From Cupriavidus sp. (GTDB lineage: Bacteria; Pseudomonadota; Gammaproteobacteria; Burkholderiales; Burkholderiaceae), in NCBI GenBank assembly GCA_031181345.1, contig JAPSLC010000013.1, positions 1 through 64,000 of the forward strand: DNA of 64,000 bases. The letters run 5' to 3'. Under the pieces are notes generated by a model. It saw only the letters and a program-made list of their open reading frames with translations, did not search any database and had not been told where the DNA came from. Below are positions 17,141 through 25,989 of this stretch, piece after piece. A program made the translations under genes and the position numbers. Within the stretch, counting starts at the first letter, position 1; each line of letters begins with the position of its first letter.

Positions 17141-18610
17141 ATGTCGCCCGACCAGACCGCATTCAGCCAGCCCACCAACCCGATCGTCGAGCTCGATGCC
17201 GTGGCGCTGTCCCGCGCCATCCACGAGCGCGAGGTTTCCTGCGTCGAGGTACTGGACGCCTTCTTCGACCAGATCGACCGCCACAATCCCCGCGTCAATG
17301 CCATCGTTGCACCGATGGACCGTGAGACGCTGCGCGCGCAGGCGGCCGAGCGCGATGCCGAACTCGCACGCGGACAAAGCCGTGGCCCCTTGCACGGCTT
17401 CCCGCAGGCCCCGAAGGACATCAGCCCGGCCGCGGGCATGGTGACCACCAAGGGCTCGCCGATCTTCGCCGGACAGGTGACGCAGACCGATGCCGCGATC
17501 TTCGAGCGCATGCGCAAGGGCGGTGCGCTGTTTGTCGGGCGCACCAATTCCCCGGAATTCGGCCTGGGCGGCCATACCTACAACCCCGTCTATGGCACGA
17601 CGCGTAACGCCTTCGATCCGTCGCTCTCCGCGGGCGGCAGCAGTGGCGGCGCCGCGGTGGCCGTCGCGCTGCGCATGCTTCCCGTGGCCGACGGTTCCGA
17701 CATGATGGGATCGCTGCGCACACCGGCGGCGTTCAACCACGTGTACGGGTTCCGTACGTCGTTCGGCCTGGTGCCGCACGGTCCGACCGACGAGGTCTTC
17801 TTCCAGCAATTCAGCGTGGCCGGCCCGATGGCACGCAACGTGCCCGACCTGGCGATGCTGCTGTCGGTGCAGGCGGGGTTCGATGCGCGCCTGCCGCTGA
17901 CGCGCCGCTGCGAGCCGCCGGGCAGTTTCGCGCTGCCCCCCGAGCGCGACTGGACCGGCGTCCGGATTGGCTGGTTTGGAGATATGGACGGCCAATTGCC
18001 GACCGACCCAGGTCTGCTCGATACCTGCGCTCGCGCGCTCGATCACTTCCGTACGCTGGGCTGCACGGTCGAGCCTGCACTGCCGGCGTTCGATCTGGAA
18101 AAGCTGTGGCACGCCTGGATCGATCTGCGCAGCTTCTCGGTGGCCGGCGCCAATGCCGCGCTGTGGAACGACCCTGCCAAGCGCGCGATGCTCAAGCCCG
18201 AGGCCGCCTGGGAGATCGAGCGCGGCATGGCGCTGCCCAGCCCCCGCGTGTACGAAGCGATGTGCGTGCGCAGCGCCTGGTATCAGGCGCTGGTTCAGCT
18301 GTTCGAGCGTTACGACTATCTGGTGCTGCCCGCCGCGCAGGTGTTTCCGTTCGACGCCGAATGGGACTGGCCGCACGCCATCGACGGCCGCGATATGGAC
18401 ACCTATCACCGCTGGATGCAGACCGTGGTGCCGGCGACGATGGCGGGCCTGCCGGCTCTGGCCGCGCCGGCCGGCTTCGGGCCGCAGGGCCTGCCCGCCG
18501 GCATTCAGATCATCGGGCCCGCGCAGACCGATGCCGCCGTCCTGCAACTGGGCCATGCCTACGACCAGGCGGGCGGATTCTCGCGCGTGCGCAGTCCCTG
18601 GCTGGGCTGA
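17141..18610 (+). CDS. Amidase-signature family hydrolase
   Basis: A 489-aa protein starting at the ATG at 17141; GAAGGAG lies 12 bases upstream, and an upstream in-frame start at 17081 lacks a ribosome site. The Ser-cisSer-Lys triad of the amidase signature is visible: Lys92 in QAPKDIS, Ser167/168 in AGGSSGGAA, and Ser191 in SDMMGSLRTPAAF. It should hydrolyse a carboxamide to acid and ammonia in the cytoplasm. The substrate is unknown. The next gene, 75 bases downstream, encodes a Bug-type binding protein, so the pair probably imports and degrades one organic amide or acid under the divergent LysR regulator. Confidence 0.9.
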   Translation: MSPDQTAFSQPTNPIVELDAVALSRAIHEREVSCVEVLDAFFDQIDRHNPRVNAIVAPMDRETLRAQAAERDAELARGQSRGPLHGFPQAPKDISPAAGMVTTKGSPIFAGQVTQTDAAIFERMRKGGALFVGRTNSPEFGLGGHTYNPVYGTTRNAFDPSLSAGGSSGGAAVAVALRMLPVADGSDMMGSLRTPAAFNHVYGFRTSFGLVPHGPTDEVFFQQFSVAGPMARNVPDLAMLLSVQAGFDARLPLTRRCEPPGSFALPPERDWTGVRIGWFGDMDGQLPTDPGLLDTCARALDHFRTLGCTVEPALPAFDLEKLWHAWIDLRSFSVAGANAALWNDPAKRAMLKPEAAWEIERGMALPSPRVYEAMCVRSAWYQALVQLFERYDYLVLPAAQVFPFDAEWDWPHAIDGRDMDTYHRWMQTVVPATMAGLPALAAPAGFGPQGLPAGIQIIGPAQTDAAVLQLGHAYDQAGGFSRVRSPWLG

Positions 18611-18685
18611 GCGCCATCACACAAGGCGATAACGCAGCCCCTCGATCGATTTCGAAGTTCACCACTGCTGGCAGGAGTGCCCTTG

Positions 18686-19675
18686 ATGACCGCAATGCCC
18701 CCGAAGCGTTTCTTCCTCGCATGCACCGGCTTGATGGCCGTATTCGCCATGGCCTCGGCCCCGGCCGCGGCGCAGACGTATCCGGATCGCCCGATCCGCC
18801 TGGTGGTGCCCTTTGCCGCGGGCGGCGCAACCGACGTGCTAGGGCGTCTGCTGGCCGTGGGCCTCGGCGAAAAGCTCGGCCAGACTGTGGTCGTGGAGAA
18901 CAAGCCCGGCGCAGGCACGGTGATCGGTGCCACGCAGGTCGCCAAGGCCGCGCCCGATGGCTATACCTTGCTGCTCGCGGCCAGCACCACGCTGACGTTG
19001 AACCCGGCGATCCGGCCCAACCTGGCTTATGACCCGATCAAGAGCTTCACGCCGCTGGGCCTGGTGGCCGATATGAGCCTGGTGCTGGTCGCCAATCCCG
19101 ACACGTCGCTGCATTCGCTGAAGGATCTGGTCACGCAGGCCAAGGCCGAGCCGGATAAGTTCTCCTACGGCTCGTTCGGCACCGGTTCGTCGGTGCATTT
19201 CGGCGGCGAGATGCTGAAGGCGGCCGCCGGCATCCGCATGGTGCATGTGCCCTTCAACGGCAGTGCACCCAATCTGACTGCGCTGGCCGGCGGACAGGTT
19301 CCGGTCGCGGTCGACACTGTGGTGGCGGGCCTGCCGCTGATCAAGAGCGGCAGGATCCGTCCGCTGGCCGTGCTGTCGCCGCAGCGGCTGCCGTCATTGC
19401 CGCAAGTGCCGACTGTGGCCGAAAGCGGTTATCCGGGCTTCCAGATGGGGACGTGGTTCGCGCTGGTTGCACCGGCGGGGCTGCCTGCGCCGGTGCAGCA
19501 AAAGCTGGAGAAGGCGCTGGCGGAGGTCGTCAATGCGCCCGCCACGCGCGCGCGACTGGTCGAACTTGCGCTGACGCCAGCCTACGGCAATGCCGCAGCA
19601 GTGAAGGCCAGGGTCGAGAAGGAGTTGCCGGAGATGCGGGCCGTCGCCGCGCGGGCCAATATCCGGGCGGAGTAA
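18686..19675 (+). CDS. Bug-type tripartite tricarboxylate transporter substrate-binding protein
   Basis: A 329-aa periplasmic protein. I chose the ATG at 18686 because CAGGAG ends 8 bases before it; a GTG at 18677 overlaps that site. The signal peptide ends at AAAQ near residue 30, then YPDRPIRLVVPFAAGGATDV, the hallmark of the Bug family. The two-lobed fold continues with PDGYTLLLAASTTL and the conserved VHVPFNGSAPNLTALAGGQV region. Burkholderiales carry very many such proteins, usually without their own membrane subunits, as here. It probably binds the substrate or product of the upstream amidase. A Rho-independent terminator lies about 145 bases after the stop. Confidence 0.92.
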   Translation: MTAMPPKRFFLACTGLMAVFAMASAPAAAQTYPDRPIRLVVPFAAGGATDVLGRLLAVGLGEKLGQTVVVENKPGAGTVIGATQVAKAAPDGYTLLLAASTTLTLNPAIRPNLAYDPIKSFTPLGLVADMSLVLVANPDTSLHSLKDLVTQAKAEPDKFSYGSFGTGSSVHFGGEMLKAAAGIRMVHVPFNGSAPNLTALAGGQVPVAVDTVVAGLPLIKSGRIRPLAVLSPQRLPSLPQVPTVAESGYPGFQMGTWFALVAPAGLPAPVQQKLEKALAEVVNAPATRARLVELALTPAYGNAAAVKARVEKELPEMRAVAARANIRAE

Positions 19676-19740
19676 GGCACCGGCTTCCTTGCCATCCGCG
19701 ACAACGCGCGACGGACCGACCGACAACGCGTCTGCATTAT

Positions 19741-19775
19741 TTGACTGAACGGTACAAATCAAATTATGCTCGTCG
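19741..19775 (+). promoter_or_regulatory. Candidate promoter upstream of a terminator and ridA-like gene
   Basis: TTGACT followed 18 bases later by TATGCT resembles a sigma-70 promoter. A strong terminator hairpin starts about 45 bases downstream, before the RidA-family start at 19892. The arrangement would give either an attenuated leader or a very short transcript. Confidence 0.35.
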
Positions 19776-19820
19776 GAACGCGCTCAACCGCCTGAGCGCT
19801 GTTCCTGTGGAAGCAAGATG

Positions 19821-19855
19821 CAACGGGCCCCGCCCGTTGTTTTTTGTTTATTTTT
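19821..19855 (+). terminator. Rho-independent terminator
   Basis: CAACGGGC (19821-19828), a three-base CCC loop, then GCCCGTTG (19832-19839), followed directly by a T-rich run (TTTTTTGTTTATTTTTG). The perfect 8-bp stem plus T-tract is a textbook plus-strand terminator. It lies downstream of the amidase/Bug operon and 37 bases before the RidA-family gene. Confidence 0.85.
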
Positions 19856-19891
19856 GTACCGATCGATATGCATTAACCACAAAGAATTCCG

Positions 19892-20386
19892 ATGAGCCAT
19901 TCCACCCCCACCGACATTCGTATAATTCCGACCCACACCGGCATGGTCGCCATCCCGGCAGCCCTCGAGGACGATGTCGCGCAATTCCACTACGCTCCCG
20001 CCCGGCGTGTCGGCGACTTCGTTTATCTCTCTGGTATCGTGGCCTGCAACACGCTGCCCCAGCCGATGAGCGAGGCGGCGTTCTCCGATGAACTGCGCAG
20101 GGTATTCCGGCAGATCGAGGCCTTGCTCCACGCCTGCGATGCGCGGTTGGACGATGTGGTCGAGCTGCAGATGTTCCATGTCTTCGGCAGCCCGGCGCTT
20201 GCGCTCGACAAGGCCGGGCAACTGGCGGCCATCGCCCGGGTTCGCGACGAGTTCTTTGCCCCGCCCTATCCGGCCGCCGTGGAATTGGCGGTGGCCGATC
20301 TGAACCCGGATGGCGGACTGGTGGAAATCAAGGCCATCGCATTTGCACCGCGGGGCCGTGCCATGAAGCTGGAATCACCGGCGTAA
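19892..20386 (+). CDS. RidA/YjgF/UK114-family protein
   Basis: A 164-aa protein with a single RidA-type domain. It contains VGDFVYLSGIVACNTLPQPM, then a helix with LRRVFRQIEALLHACDARLD and the strand VVELQMFHVF. It ends PPYPAAVELAVADLNPDGG...VEIKAIAF, where RidA has the R105-type PxRxxVxV strand; here the usual Arg of that motif is not evident (PYPAAVEL), so classic imine deaminase activity is uncertain. RidA proteins form trimers and hydrolyse reactive enamines or imines. It stands alone between a terminator and a convergent GST gene. Confidence 0.85.
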   Translation: MSHSTPTDIRIIPTHTGMVAIPAALEDDVAQFHYAPARRVGDFVYLSGIVACNTLPQPMSEAAFSDELRRVFRQIEALLHACDARLDDVVELQMFHVFGSPALALDKAGQLAAIARVRDEFFAPPYPAAVELAVADLNPDGGLVEIKAIAFAPRGRAMKLESPA

Positions 20387-20448
20387 TCAATGCCGGCCGG
20401 CGGGCGGCCTCAGTGGGCGAAGGACCATCGCTCTTCGTCAGGTTGCTT

Positions 20449-20472
20449 CCCTCTCCCGCGAGCGGGCGAGGG
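20449..20472. repeat. Intergenic inverted repeat between convergent genes
   Basis: CCCTCTCCCGC and GCGGGCGAGGG form an 11-bp stem with one mismatch and a GA loop, in the gap between the convergent RidA-family and GST genes. No T-tract follows either arm. Such CCCTCTCCCGCGAGCGGG elements are, from memory, common dispersed intergenic repeats in Burkholderiales; here it may act as a bidirectional terminator. Confidence 0.5.
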
Positions 20473-20521
20473 AACACAATCGGTGCAGGCCGTCGTGCAC
20501 GCCATGCTCCGCCGCATCGCA

Positions 20522-21130
20522 TCAAGCGTGCGGATACGCTTCGAACACCGGAAAGCGCTCGGCGGCCGCGGTCAGCGAAGCAATGGCAGGGTGCCGCGCC
20601 GGATCCACCGCGCCCGGCAGCATCGCCTGCGTGAAGCTCCACACCACCGCAGTCGTCAGCTGCGCCTGCGACAGCGCGCTCTCCTGCACCGGCACGGCCA
20701 GGCGCGCCACCTCTTCCTCGAGCAAGGCAAAGGCGCTGGTGCGCTGGCCATCGACGCGCTCGACCCACGGCTGGTGCTGCTTCTCCGCCGGCCGCAACAT
20801 GTGCTCGTAGACGTTCTGCACCGCCTTCTCGCAGGCGGCCAGCGCCAGGCCGACGACGCGCAGATCGCGCTGGCGCGCCGCCAGGTCCGCCGGCATCAGG
20901 CTGCGTCCGGCCAGCGCTTCCACGTAGTCGATGATCAGCGTCGAGTCCATCAGCACCACGCCGTTGTCGCAGACCAGCGACGGCGCCTTGACCACCGGAT
21001 TGATGGCGCGGAACTGCTCGAAGGTGCGGAACACCGACACCGGTTCATGGTGGAAGGACAAACCCAGCAGGCGCATCGTGATCGCGGCGCGGCGGACATA
21101 GGGGGAATCGAGCATGCCGATCAGTCTCAT
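20522..21130 (-). CDS. Glutathione S-transferase family protein
   Basis: A 202-aa protein from the ATG at 21130 (GGAG 9 bases upstream). The N-terminal thioredoxin-like domain starts MRLIGMLDSPYVRRAAITMR, with Ser9 in the catalytic position. The helical C-terminal domain covers about residues 85-200. Alternative upstream starts have no ribosome site. The substrate cannot be deduced. It follows the Yellow-type gene on the same strand after about 100 bases and may or may not share its transcript. Confidence 0.88.
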   Translation of the reverse strand: MRLIGMLDSPYVRRAAITMRLLGLSFHHEPVSVFRTFEQFRAINPVVKAPSLVCDNGVVLMDSTLIIDYVEALAGRSLMPADLAARQRDLRVVGLALAACEKAVQNVYEHMLRPAEKQHQPWVERVDGQRTSAFALLEEEVARLAVPVQESALSQAQLTTAVVWSFTQAMLPGAVDPARHPAIASLTAAAERFPVFEAYPHA

Positions 21131-21229
21131 CGTTTTCACTCCAGGGGTCGATTGACGGGGATGGCGCCTATCATCCGTCGTCCGTGGCTCGCTTGCCAAC
21201 CCCCAATCGCCTCGACGCCTCCCACACGC

Positions 21230-22444
21230 TCAACGGCGCCTGGCTTCGGACCGATGCAGCGGCAGGCGCCACAGCTCGTAGCGCTCCTCGCCCGCCCTGA
21301 CCGCTCCGGCGAAATGTCCATTGAGATGGCTGGCGGTAAACACCAGATCGCCGTTGGGCATCAGCGCAGGCGTATCGGGCCAATGCACGCCGTCGTCGGC
21401 GGCGAGCAGCGACATCGCACCGGTGGCCGGCTCGTACTTGACGATGCCGTTGCGGGTGACGTCCGTGATGTAGAGGTTGCCCTTCGCGTCGGTCACGATG
21501 CCATCGGTATTGCCGCCGACGTCGCCCAGATCGCGCACCGCTGCCGACAACGTCTGCGCGCTGGCGTCCTTGTCGCGCAGCAACCGCGTCGGAATGGCAT
21601 AGGCGTGCGTGCCCGTGGTCACGGCCCAGTACAGCGTGCCGGCATCGGGCGACAGCGCGATGCCGTTGATGCCGAGCTTCAGCGGGTTGCCGGGCCACAC
21701 CTCGGCGCCATGCGAGACCACCTTCGCGCCCGTTGCCGGCAGCAGGCTCGCGTGCCGGTCGAGCACGCGCCGCGCCTTGCCCGCGGCAAGGTCGACCACG
21801 ATCAGCCCGGCCTGGTTGTTTGGCGCGCTGCGCAGGCCGCTGTCCGAGATATAGGCGACCCGGCGCCCTTCGTCGACGACGATATCGTTCAGGAAGCTGC
21901 CCTTGCGGTCCGCAACGTCATCCAGGGCGATGCGCCGGATGGTGCGTCCGGTGCGCAGGTCGTAGATCATCACCTTCTGCGCGCCGGCCGGCGCCTCGGC
22001 CTGGCCCGCGACGAATCCCATGTCGAGGGCCCATAGCCACCCGTTGCGCCGGTCGACATGAAAGCCCAGCACATTGCGCAGATGCGTGTCCGGGGCGGCA
22101 TCGACGGCGTTGCCGGCAACGGAGGGGAAGGCCGACAACCGTGCCGGGCCGCTCTGCGCAGCGGTGTCGAGAATACTCAGCGTCGCGGGCGCATCGGCGG
22201 ATATCAGCCGCGGCGTACTGACGAAGGCGCGGCCGTCCGCATCGAAATGAATGCCGGCGATCGGCGCGTTGACCGAGCCGGCGAAGGGCGCCGGGTCCGC
22301 GCCCTGCCGGGACGCCTCCCAGCTGACGCCCGCATAGCTGCGCCAGCGTTCGAGCGGGACTTGCGGGGCGGTATCGGCCAATGCCGGGACGGCGGTGAGC
22401 GCGGTCAGCGCCAGCGCGGCGAGACGGGATAGGCGAAGCAACAT
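21230..22444 (-). CDS. Major royal jelly/Yellow-family secreted beta-propeller protein
   Basis: A 404-aa protein from the ATG at 22444. The signal peptide is MLLRLSRLAALALTALTAVP, with cleavage after ALA near residue 23. The body has the MRJP/Yellow pattern: GIHFDADGRAFVSTPRL, FLNDIVVDE, VAYISDSG, GINGIALSPDAGTLYW, and DGIVTDAKGNLYITDVTRNG. In bacteria these are six-bladed propellers of unknown enzymatic role, sometimes related to lactonases. It should act in the periplasm or outside the cell. It lies between the GST and SDR genes, all on the minus strand. Confidence 0.85.
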   Translation of the reverse strand: MLLRLSRLAALALTALTAVPALADTAPQVPLERWRSYAGVSWEASRQGADPAPFAGSVNAPIAGIHFDADGRAFVSTPRLISADAPATLSILDTAAQSGPARLSAFPSVAGNAVDAAPDTHLRNVLGFHVDRRNGWLWALDMGFVAGQAEAPAGAQKVMIYDLRTGRTIRRIALDDVADRKGSFLNDIVVDEGRRVAYISDSGLRSAPNNQAGLIVVDLAAGKARRVLDRHASLLPATGAKVVSHGAEVWPGNPLKLGINGIALSPDAGTLYWAVTTGTHAYAIPTRLLRDKDASAQTLSAAVRDLGDVGGNTDGIVTDAKGNLYITDVTRNGIVKYEPATGAMSLLAADDGVHWPDTPALMPNGDLVFTASHLNGHFAGAVRAGEERYELWRLPLHRSEARRR

Positions 22445-22530
22445 GATGATGTCCGGTATGGGTTGGGCCGATATGGGATGTGCCGATGAGCGGCGACGGC
22501 GGGTGCCTGCGCCTGTGCCATGCCTGTCCG

Positions 22531-22558
22531 CGATCGGCGATCGGCGATCGGTGGTCGG
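22531..22558. repeat. Heptamer tandem repeat CGATCGG
   Basis: Three exact copies of CGATCGG (22531-22551) and one degenerate copy (TGGTCGG) lie between the SDR stop and the Yellow-type gene start. The tract is short, so copy-number variation is possible but not shown. Confidence 0.6.
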
Positions 22559-22561
22559 CAA

Positions 22562-23356
22562 TCAAAGGATCGAGCGGAACGAACCCCCTTCGACACGAAC
22601 GGCGGCCCCATTGGATGCCGCCCCGAGCGGACTGGCCAGCAACGCAACCATGGCGGCGATCTCGTCGGCCTCGATCATGCGAGCGATCAGCGAACTGGGC
22701 CGATAGGTCTCGAAGAAATGCGCTTCGATCTCGGCATCGCTCATGCCGGGGCGCGGCGCGGTCTGGCGCAAGTATTCGACGATGCCGTCCGAACGGGTCG
22801 CGGCCGGCAGCACGCTGTTGACGGTGACGCCGGTCCCCTTGGTGAGCTCGGCCATGCCACGCGACACCGCGAGCTGCGCCGACTTGCTGACGCCGTAGTG
22901 CACCATGTCCGGCGGCGTGAAGGCGCCCACCTCGCTGGAGACGAAGATCACCCTGCCCCAGTTCTTCTGCAGCATGCGCGGAAAGTAATGGCGCGACAGC
23001 CGCACGCCGGACATCACGTTGATGTCGAGCATGCGCAGCCAGTCTTCGTCGGTGATCTCGGCGAAGGGCCGGGCTTCGTAGTAGCCAAGGTTGTTGATCA
23101 GGATGTCGGTGTCCGGCCGCACCTCGGCCAAGGCCGCCGCACCGCGGGCAGTGCCCAGGTCAGCGACGAGGCTTGACACGTCCGCGCAGGGCGCGGCCGC
23201 CGCGATGTCGGCCACCGCGGCATCGAGCTTGTCTTGACGACGACCGGTGATGGTCACCGCGACGCCCTCGCGCGCCAGGGTGCGCGCGATGGCCAGGCCA
23301 ATGCCGGCGGTGGCGCCGGTGACGATGGCAGTCTTGCCGTGCAACTGCAGGTCCAT
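22562..23356 (-). CDS. SDR-family oxidoreductase
   Basis: A 264-aa classical short-chain dehydrogenase starting at the ATG at 23356 (GAGGA 6 bases upstream). The Rossmann motif TGATAGIG is at 13-20, NNLG at 88-91, the catalytic Ser near 140, and Tyr154-x3-Lys158 in VHYGVSKS. Arg39/Arg40 after the second strand suggests an NADP preference. The substrate is unknown. It is divergent from a LysR regulator 100 bases away that probably controls it. Confidence 0.92.
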   Translation of the reverse strand: MDLQLHGKTAIVTGATAGIGLAIARTLAREGVAVTITGRRQDKLDAAVADIAAAAPCADVSSLVADLGTARGAAALAEVRPDTDILINNLGYYEARPFAEITDEDWLRMLDINVMSGVRLSRHYFPRMLQKNWGRVIFVSSEVGAFTPPDMVHYGVSKSAQLAVSRGMAELTKGTGVTVNSVLPAATRSDGIVEYLRQTAPRPGMSDAEIEAHFFETYRPSSLIARMIEADEIAAMVALLASPLGAASNGAAVRVEGGSFRSIL

Positions 23357-23456
23357 GGAATTCCTCGTGAGCCGGGTTGGGAATCCGGACTTTATTACCC
23401 GCATCAACGGAGATAAACTCGTCCACCGGGAATTCATCTGTTCTTCGGAGGACATA

Positions 23457-24353
23457 ATGGCGCGCCGTTTCGACCATCTTGGGGACGTGGAAGCCTTTCT
23501 GGCGGTGGTCGAGCACGGGTCGTTCACGGCGGGCGCGGTGGCGTTGTCGACCACGCCTTCCGTGCTGAGCCGCGCCATCGCCCGGCTGGAGACGCGCCTG
23601 GGCAGCCAATTGCTACGCCGGACCACGCGCCGCATCGGGCTGACCGACGCGGGACGGCTGTACGTCGAACAGGCGCGCGCCGCCTTCACGCTGCTCGACG
23701 ATGCCGAGCGCGAGATCCAGGGGCAAGACGGGGAGTTGTCGGGAAGGGTCCGGCTCAGCGTGCCGACCACCTATGGCCATTACCGGCTGCCGCCGCTGCT
23801 GGCGCGCTTTACGCGGCAATACCCGCGCGTGCAGGTGGAACTGAACATCACCAATCGCAATGTCGATCTGGTGGCCGAAGGCTTCGACCTGGCCATCCGG
23901 CTTGGCGACCTGCCCGACAGCGGCCTGGTCGCGCGCAAGCTTGAAGACGCGGCGCTATGCCTGGTGGCGGCCCCGGACTATCTGCGTCGCGCGGGCACGC
24001 CCCAAACGCTGGACGATCTGCATCGCCATGTCTGCCTGCCCTTCGTGCTGCCGAGGACCGGCCGCATTGCGCCATGGGTTTTCCGCGACGGTGATCGGGA
24101 CATCGACTGGCCGACCGCCTCGCCGATCGCGATCTCCGACGATGTGCTCGGCGTGGTCTCGCTGGCCGAGCACGGCGCCGGAATCTGCCAGAGCTACGAC
24201 TTCATCGTGCGCGATCGGATCGACCGCGGGCGGCTGGTCGAGCTATTGCCGCATCTGCGCGGGCGCTCGCGGCCGTTTTCGCTGATCTACGCGCCGCACC
24301 GTCGCCAGTCGGCGGCGGCACGGGCGATGATCGATCTGCTGACGGCGGGTTGA
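23457..24353 (+). CDS. LysR-family transcriptional regulator
   Basis: A 298-aa protein starting at the ATG at 23457, with GGAG 7 bases upstream. The HTH is within SFTAGAVALSTTPSVLSRAI (about 22-41), and the effector domain follows (GRVRLSVPTTYGHYRLPPLL onward). It belongs to the group with the NRNVDLVAEGFDLAIRLGDL motif. It is divergent from the SDR gene across 100 bases and is most likely its regulator. It converges on the aldolase gene, with a 24-base gap. Confidence 0.92.
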   Translation: MARRFDHLGDVEAFLAVVEHGSFTAGAVALSTTPSVLSRAIARLETRLGSQLLRRTTRRIGLTDAGRLYVEQARAAFTLLDDAEREIQGQDGELSGRVRLSVPTTYGHYRLPPLLARFTRQYPRVQVELNITNRNVDLVAEGFDLAIRLGDLPDSGLVARKLEDAALCLVAAPDYLRRAGTPQTLDDLHRHVCLPFVLPRTGRIAPWVFRDGDRDIDWPTASPIAISDDVLGVVSLAEHGAGICQSYDFIVRDRIDRGRLVELLPHLRGRSRPFSLIYAPHRRQSAAARAMIDLLTAG

Positions 24354-24377
24354 GCGGAAACCGGCTGCCCGGCTGCC

Positions 24378-25166
24378 TCAATCGAGATAGTCCGGCTCCA
24401 GCCGTGCCAGCTGCCGGTGGATGCTGGCCAGATGCAGGCGCGCGCTGTCCGGATCGCCCTCGCGCATCTGCCGCGCGCACAGCGCGGCAACGTCCGGCGG
24501 CACGGGCAGCAGCGGGCGGCCGGTGCCGTGGGCGCGCACCTGGACTTCGGCGGCCCGTTCGAGGTAGTAGAGATCGTCCCACGCCTGCGCGATGTTCGGC
24601 GCGGTCACCATCACGCCGTGGTTGCGCAGGAAGGCAATGTCCGCATCGCCCATTGCATCCGCGATGCGATCGCCCTCCAGTTCATCCAGCGCCAGCCCGT
24701 TGAACGGCACCGTCGCCACGCGGCCATAGAACTTGAGCGCGGTCTGCCCGGCCCATACCAGCGGTTCGCCGTCGACCATCGCCAGCGCGGTCGCGTTCGG
24801 CATATGCGTATGGAAGGCCGCCACCGCCGCGGGTTTGCGCATGTGCAGCCGGGCATGGATGAAGAATGCCGTGGCCTCGGGCTCGCCATCGCCATCGACG
24901 ACGCGGCCGTCGACATGGCAGACCAGCAGGCGCGAGGCCGTGACCTCGCAGAAGGCCAGCCCCAGCGGATTGACCAGGAACAGCCCAGGGTGCCCCGGCA
25001 ACGTCGCCGAGAAATGATTGCAGATCCCCTCGGCCATCCCCAGCCGCGCCGCCATGCGCAGGCAGGCCGCCAGATCGATGCGGGCTTGCCGGACGGCGGG
25101 ATCGTGCCGCAACGCCGCCGCCATCTCGGTATCGCCCGCCGCACGACTGGAAAGTTGATGCGCCAT
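24378..25166 (-). CDS. Class II aldolase/adducin-family protein
   Basis: A 262-aa protein from the ATG at 25166 (AAGGAG 7 bases upstream). The zinc-binding histidines of the class II aldolase fold are visible as His119 and His121 in AFHTHMPNA and His183 in FLRNHGVMV. The family includes fuculose- and ribulose-phosphate aldolases and several decarboxylases; the substrate here is unknown. It starts 11 bases after the HAD gene, so the two form an operon, divergent from a LysR gene. Confidence 0.88.
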   Translation of the reverse strand: MAHQLSSRAAGDTEMAAALRHDPAVRQARIDLAACLRMAARLGMAEGICNHFSATLPGHPGLFLVNPLGLAFCEVTASRLLVCHVDGRVVDGDGEPEATAFFIHARLHMRKPAAVAAFHTHMPNATALAMVDGEPLVWAGQTALKFYGRVATVPFNGLALDELEGDRIADAMGDADIAFLRNHGVMVTAPNIAQAWDDLYYLERAAEVQVRAHGTGRPLLPVPPDVAALCARQMREGDPDSARLHLASIHRQLARLEPDYLD

Positions 25167-25177
25167 CGATCGCTCCT

Positions 25178-25885
25178 TCAGGGTTGCACCCATCGCAGCG
25201 TAGCAAATAACTGGCGCAGGCCCGCAAGATCGGGCAGAACGGCATCGGGCCGATAGTCGGGCAAGGGCTTGCGCGCCGTGCCGCGATCGATCCAGACGCA
25301 ACGGAACCCCATGTCCCGTGCCGCGGCCAGATCCAGATGCGGACTCGCGCAGACATGCAGCAACTGGTCCTGCGACACGCCGATCGTGTGATGGGCATGC
25401 TCGAACAGGCGCGGCGACGGCTTGTAGGCTCCGCCCTGCTGCGCGGTGACGACCCGATCGATATGGCCGCCAAGCTGCGCCACGTTGCCGGCGATGATGG
25501 CGTCGTCCGTATTCGACACGATGCATAGCTTGAAGCCTTGCGCCTTCAGCCATGCCAACGTCGGTACGACCTCGGGAAACGGCGGCATCGCGCCAATATG
25601 GCGCGTCAGCGCATCGGCATCGCCTGGCTCGAACGGCAACCCGAACGCCTCCAGCGCGGCGCGCAGCGAGTGCGCCGACACCTCGGCAAAGGAGCGATGC
25701 GGCGGCATCTGTTCCAGCCGGTGCTCGTGTTCGTCATACACCCGGATGAATTCGTGCGGATTGACGCCGCGCCATCCCTTGCGCGATAGCAGGCGGTCGA
25801 CGTAAGCCAACAAGCCCTCGTCCCATTGGATCAGGGTGCCATAGCAATCGAAGGTCAGCCATTCCGGCCGTTGTGAAGGTTGCAT
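25178..25885 (-). CDS. HAD-family hydrolase (haloacid dehalogenase type II-like)
   Basis: A 235-aa protein from the ATG at 25885, with GGAG 9 bases upstream. The nucleophile Asp13 is in LTFDCYGTLIQWD. Motif II is at IVSNTDD, the conserved Lys is in AYKPSPRLF, and motif III reads CASPHLDLAAARDMGF. In true L-2-haloacid dehalogenases an Asn occupies the third position of the SxNxxD motif; here it is His (SPHLD). It may therefore be a phosphatase or an altered dehalogenase. It is first in the operon with the class II aldolase gene, under a divergent LysR gene. Confidence 0.85.
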   Translation of the reverse strand: MQPSQRPEWLTFDCYGTLIQWDEGLLAYVDRLLSRKGWRGVNPHEFIRVYDEHEHRLEQMPPHRSFAEVSAHSLRAALEAFGLPFEPGDADALTRHIGAMPPFPEVVPTLAWLKAQGFKLCIVSNTDDAIIAGNVAQLGGHIDRVVTAQQGGAYKPSPRLFEHAHHTIGVSQDQLLHVCASPHLDLAAARDMGFRCVWIDRGTARKPLPDYRPDAVLPDLAGLRQLFATLRWVQP

Positions 25886-25945
25886 GATCGGGGCTCCAGC
25901 TTTTACGTTGCGTAACGGCTGCATGCTAAGCTGGTGCCGGTAAAT

Positions 25946-25957
25946 TCGAAAATTCGA
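25946..25957. promoter_or_regulatory. Inverted repeat in the HAD/LysR divergent promoter
   Basis: TCGAA-AA-TTCGA is a perfect 5-bp inverted repeat in the 104-base gap between the HAD gene and the LysR gene. ATCGAT and TATCGAAT lie next to it, closer to the LysR start. The site is well placed to be the LysR operator. Confidence 0.5.
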
Positions 25958-25989
25958 TTTTCAGCGCAACTTCATCGATCTATCGAATC

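Noticed and set aside
17117..18556. Minus-strand open frame of 479 codons opposite the amidase
   Set aside because: The plus strand carries a full amidase with an intact triad and ribosome site; the antisense frame has no features.
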